NCBI RefSeq assembly: GCF_030867095.1
Contig: NC_081824.1
Location: 306,420,956-306,484,955, forward strand
Direction: 5' to 3'
Origin: Alligator mississippiensis
Lineage: Eukaryota; Chordata; Crocodylia; Alligatoridae
Length of the DNA stretch: 64,000 nt
The notes below the pieces were generated by a model. It was not told the DNA's origin. It made no database searches and saw nothing but the letters and a program-made list of their open reading frames with translations. Numbering within the stretch: position 1 is the stretch's first letter; each line of letters begins with the position of its first letter. The position numbers and the translations under genes are program-made. This document shows positions 60,656-64,000 of the stretch, piece by piece.

Positions 60656-63600
60656 CTTTGGTTTAAAGAATGGAAAAGTATTTGCAAATTATTTCTAGCA
60701 TCAAGGGTACAGTAACGTGTACACATGATAATAGTTTATATCTGATTATTATTAAGAAATTTAGAAAACAAGATAAGCACATTTCCACATGATAAAAGAA
60801 AGTATGGAAGTTCTTCCTGTCCCTGGGAGAAGTACTTTGCAGAAAATTGGGTGGATATCTAATATTTTCTGCTAATCAGATAGGGCTGATCATGCTCAAC
60901 TTCCAGGAATAAAACAAAGAAGGCTAGAGGAGCAGTATGTGTGGGGAAGGGAAACAGAAAAAGGAAGATAAAGATTGCAGGGCAAATTCATTTCTACTAT
61001 GACTTTCCAACTTTCTTGCCTTCAGCTGAGTTACACCATGGATGACTTAGACCCTTTGTGTTAGTTCATATCTTGATATGTCATAAACATCCACCTTATC
61101 AATCAATGTTAAAATATGAGCAGGATACAATTCTCTTCTTTGATTATCTTCCAGCTGTTACTTAACTTATAGGAGAGATCTTCCTCATATAGCAGTGCTA
61201 CCCTGTTCACTGTACTGACTGACAGGAGAGATTGGTCTTCCCATTATTTTGCATTTTAAGATGTAACTTTAAACTGTAAATGTGTCCATGTATAGAAAAA
61301 CATTACTCTGCCTAACTGTACCCCAACTATGCAAACAGTATTTAAGAACCCTCGAACTTGTTATTTTGAAGGGTCAAATTCTGCAGTAGTGATGACAGTA
61401 CTGCATGGCCATATTTGAAGGAATATATGTTAATTTAATAAAAGGAAGCAAAATACCTGACATGGAGGATATACAAAGAAAATTCAACCATTCTTTCAAT
61501 TAAACATTAAGGCTAGGGACAGACATTCAAAAAGCCAGCGCCTGAATTGATTCTATCTTTGCAAGTTAGTCTAACCTGCCTAGACTGAACCAATTTGTAA
61601 GTGGATAGACATTCCCTCTTGACTGAGGAAATTCAGGCATACGCGTGCAGTGGCTCAGGCCAGAAGCTGGGGGGGCACTAGAGCACACCCTTGGCTGCAG
61701 GGAAGCTGTGCTGGGGAGTGTGGCCAGCCCCGGCAGCAGCCTCAAGTGAACTGGCCAGGGAGGGGGTTTAATTCCCATTCCCTGTCCTAATGGCATGAAC
61801 CCAAACTGAGATCTGCCTGCGCTTCCCCCTCGCTGCAGCAGGGGCAGTGGCAGGGGTGTGACCAGACACTGGACAGCATGGCCCCCTGAGGGAACCCTGA
61901 GGGGTTTACTCTGCTAGCCCCGACCACCACCTCCACCAATTGCTCCCTGCACAGAGCGAGTGGTGGAATAAGCCCCCTCCCTGTCCCCTCCGCCTGACGC
62001 CAGACAGAGGTGGGAAGTAACCCCCCTCCATGCCCCCATCACCTAAGGGGGCCATTCCAGCCAGCCTCTGGCCATGCCCCCACCCCTGCTGCTGGAGCAG
62101 CGAGGGGACAGGGATCATGATGGGGGCAGCAGCCCCTGTCTGGTTTCCCAGGAAGCACAAGCCTCTTCCCAGTGGTGGGAGGGCTGTGCTGCGGGTGGGG
62201 CATTAGGAAATGGGTGCATGGAGGAGGTTTATTTCCCCACTCCCTCTGGTCTCGGGCAGAGTGGATAGAGAAGGAGCTTATTCTGTTGCTCACTCTGCGC
62301 AGGGAGTGATTGGTGGAGGCGGCAGTTTCGGGCTGGCAGACACCAGCTGTGGTCCGTCAGAGGGGACAATAAACCCCCTTTGCCTCAGGGAGGGCCATGC
62401 CAGGTGATGTCTCATCCCTGCTGTTGGAGCAGCAGGTGAGGCACCAGATGGACCCCAACTCGGGTCTGTGTCTGTGATGGGAACTGGCCACCTTGGCCAG
62501 TTCACTTGAGGCTACTGTCAGGGCTGGCTATTCTCCCCTCTTCCACCACTGGAGCAGTGTGCAGAGAAATGCCTGGCAGGTCCGTGTTGGTGGGACAGGG
62601 AAGGGAGGGGAATAAACCTTTTCTCTGCCCCCTTCACCTTAGGGGTCTGGCATCTGGCCATGGCCCCGCCCCTGTTCTGGCTAGGGAACAGAGGGGCGGG
62701 GCCAGCCCTGCTCCGCTGGAGCAGAGAGCACAGCCCCCCCCCAGGGCTGCAGAGCATGCTGGGATGCTGAAGGACTCTGGTTTAACTTAAACTAGAAAGG
62801 GGTCTGGGACAGAAGTTCCATAAACCGGTCTGACCTCAATCAATTAAGTCTGATACTACACTGAACCAGGTTTATCTCAAACCAATTTTGGCCATTTTGA
62901 AACTGATTTATGTGCCCTGAACTTATGTGCTGCTACAGGTTTAAACCAATTTCTGCTCACTTAAACTGGTTTATGTGTAACTTCTGTCCCTAGCCTAACT
63001 GTTCTTTTGTGCTTGTTAGGAAAAAGTTTCCACCACAGTATTACTGAACTACCATCAGCTGCATAAGTTAGATCATTTTTACTTTGTTTGATAAAATGAA
63101 GTCACAATCTTTGCAGCAGCATTTCCACAGCTTACATATCCTGAATGTGTTTGATTAAAGAAAATGGCAAAAAGAATAAAATTGGTAACATTTCCAAATC
63201 ACTCCAATAAAGAGCTATCCATATTTTGCATGAGGTAAAAAATACCTTCTCCTTAAGGTATTGCTTTGTTTACAAAAAGTGGCTGGAATTAAAGACCTAC
63301 AGCTACCTTCACAAATGCCTATTTTAAAAGCCTGAGCTCCCTTCAGGGTCCCTTGCTTCTTCATTTATGGGTTGTCCAGCTATATTGGGAGTGAAATTTA
63401 ATAAGTCCAAGTGATTCAGCAGAAATGAATCTACAACTCCCTGTGGGTTTGGCTGTTTGCTAACTTGGTGTGGTAACAGGTGACTGCTAGTATTCTACTT
63501 CAAATAGGAAGTTGTGCAGCAGAACTTGCCCTGTGTCAGCAGAAAAGAAAGACATCTTCTCTGGGACACAAGACAAAAAGCTTCAATTTTCTCAGCTGTG

Positions 63601-64000
63601 GGATTTCTCCCATCTTCTTAGCATATAGCATTAATATAACATTAGGAAATTGCCTGCAAAATGAGAAATCAGAGTCCTATAATTCAAGAAGTGAGAAGTT
63701 TAGTACTAGAAATAGAAGGTCCCACATAAAATCCTGCATAAAATCTAATCTCTCTCTCCTGGGAACCAGTTTTGAGATTTCCACTGATTTCCCTAACACT
63801 AGAAGTTGGTTTCTAGAGATGGGGGAAAGGGAGCAGAGGGAGCTCATTCTGGGGGTTGCCCAGCCAGTGCTGGAGGATGGGGTGGGTGAATTGTAGCCCC
63901 CTTGAGGTAGGGGCTCCAAAACATCTGCTTTCCCACCCCAGCACAGCTGGGAAGCCCCCCCGAGCACTCCCGGGGCAAGGGGAAGGACTTTCAGTGGCAA
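60656..64000 (-). other. CYBB: CYBB intron 3 (partial)
   Basis: At least 3.3 kb lie upstream of exon 4 with no match to exons 1-3. The interval contains the 1.5-kb element at 61511-62995, and its last roughly 200 bases are GC-rich and repeat-like. Confidence 0.75.
61511..62995. mobile_element. Harbinger-like non-autonomous element with TAA duplication
   Basis: The left end ggctagggacagac is mirrored by the right end cttctgtccctagcc. TAA flanks at 61508-61510 and 62996-62998, as PIF/Harbinger insertion would give. The right subterminal part has several copies of an aaaccagttt-like word in both orientations. The interior is GC-rich and non-coding. The class is inferred from the 3-bp flank. Confidence 0.65.

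Noticed and set aside
60656-64000. Search for CYBB exons 1-3
   Set aside because: I looked on the minus strand for LVWLGLNVFL, FNCMLILLPVCRN and MGNWAVNEG-like sequence and found none. These exons must lie past the window.
63677-64000. 107-codon minus ORF running off the window
   Set aside because: It has no similarity to CYBB exon 3 or any family I know. Its sequence becomes GC-rich and repeat-like towards the end.

Overview
The window is vertebrate nuclear DNA: two multi-exon genes with ordinary GT-AG introns lie in a repeat-rich background. The repeats are CR1 and L3-type LINE pieces, including CR1 tails ending in TCTATGAA units, and many short hAT-like and hairpin-bearing DNA transposons with GC-rich interiors. 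This points to a sauropsid, most likely a crocodilian, with turtle as the alternative. The species call is inference. There are no bacterial, plasmid or phage features.

Left part (about 1-17.5 kb): DYNLT3, the Tctex-type dynein light chain, is complete on the + strand. It has five coding exons (2404-2433, 4127-4168, 10982-11105, 12974-13051, 15394-15470) that give a 116-residue protein. Exon 1 lies in a CpG-rich, TATA-less promoter. Intron 1 holds a 0.9 kb CA-rich degenerate minisatellite. The 3' UTR probably ends at a cluster of AATAAA signals at 17.2-17.5 kb.

Middle part (about 17.5-43.5 kb): I recognise no host gene here. It is a mosaic of transposon fossils: hAT elements with readable 8-bp target duplications, a mariner-like element carrying a CR1 tail, a nested hAT-in-hAT, CR1 tails, GC-rich unclassified repeats, and a roughly 4.4 kb repeat-like block with a decayed reading frame.

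Right part (about 43.6-64 kb): CYBB (gp91phox/NOX2, the catalytic subunit of the phagocyte NADPH oxidase) is on the minus strand, tail to tail with DYNLT3. Exons 4-13 (by human numbering) are all present and keep human exon phases. Exon lengths also match, except exon 7, which is two codons shorter. Exons 1-3 lie beyond position 64000. The four haem-ligand histidines and the FAD and NADPH motifs are intact. Intron 5 uses a GC donor. The introns contain several hairpin or palindromic elements.

The two genes have unrelated functions (dynein cargo binding; superoxide production). Their convergent neighbourhood matches the mammalian X-chromosome arrangement, so this is conserved synteny. I found no convincing new protein-coding system. 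The most unusual material is the structured non-coding DNA: perfect hairpins, a cruciform within a cruciform, long inverted repeats, and the GC-AG intron.
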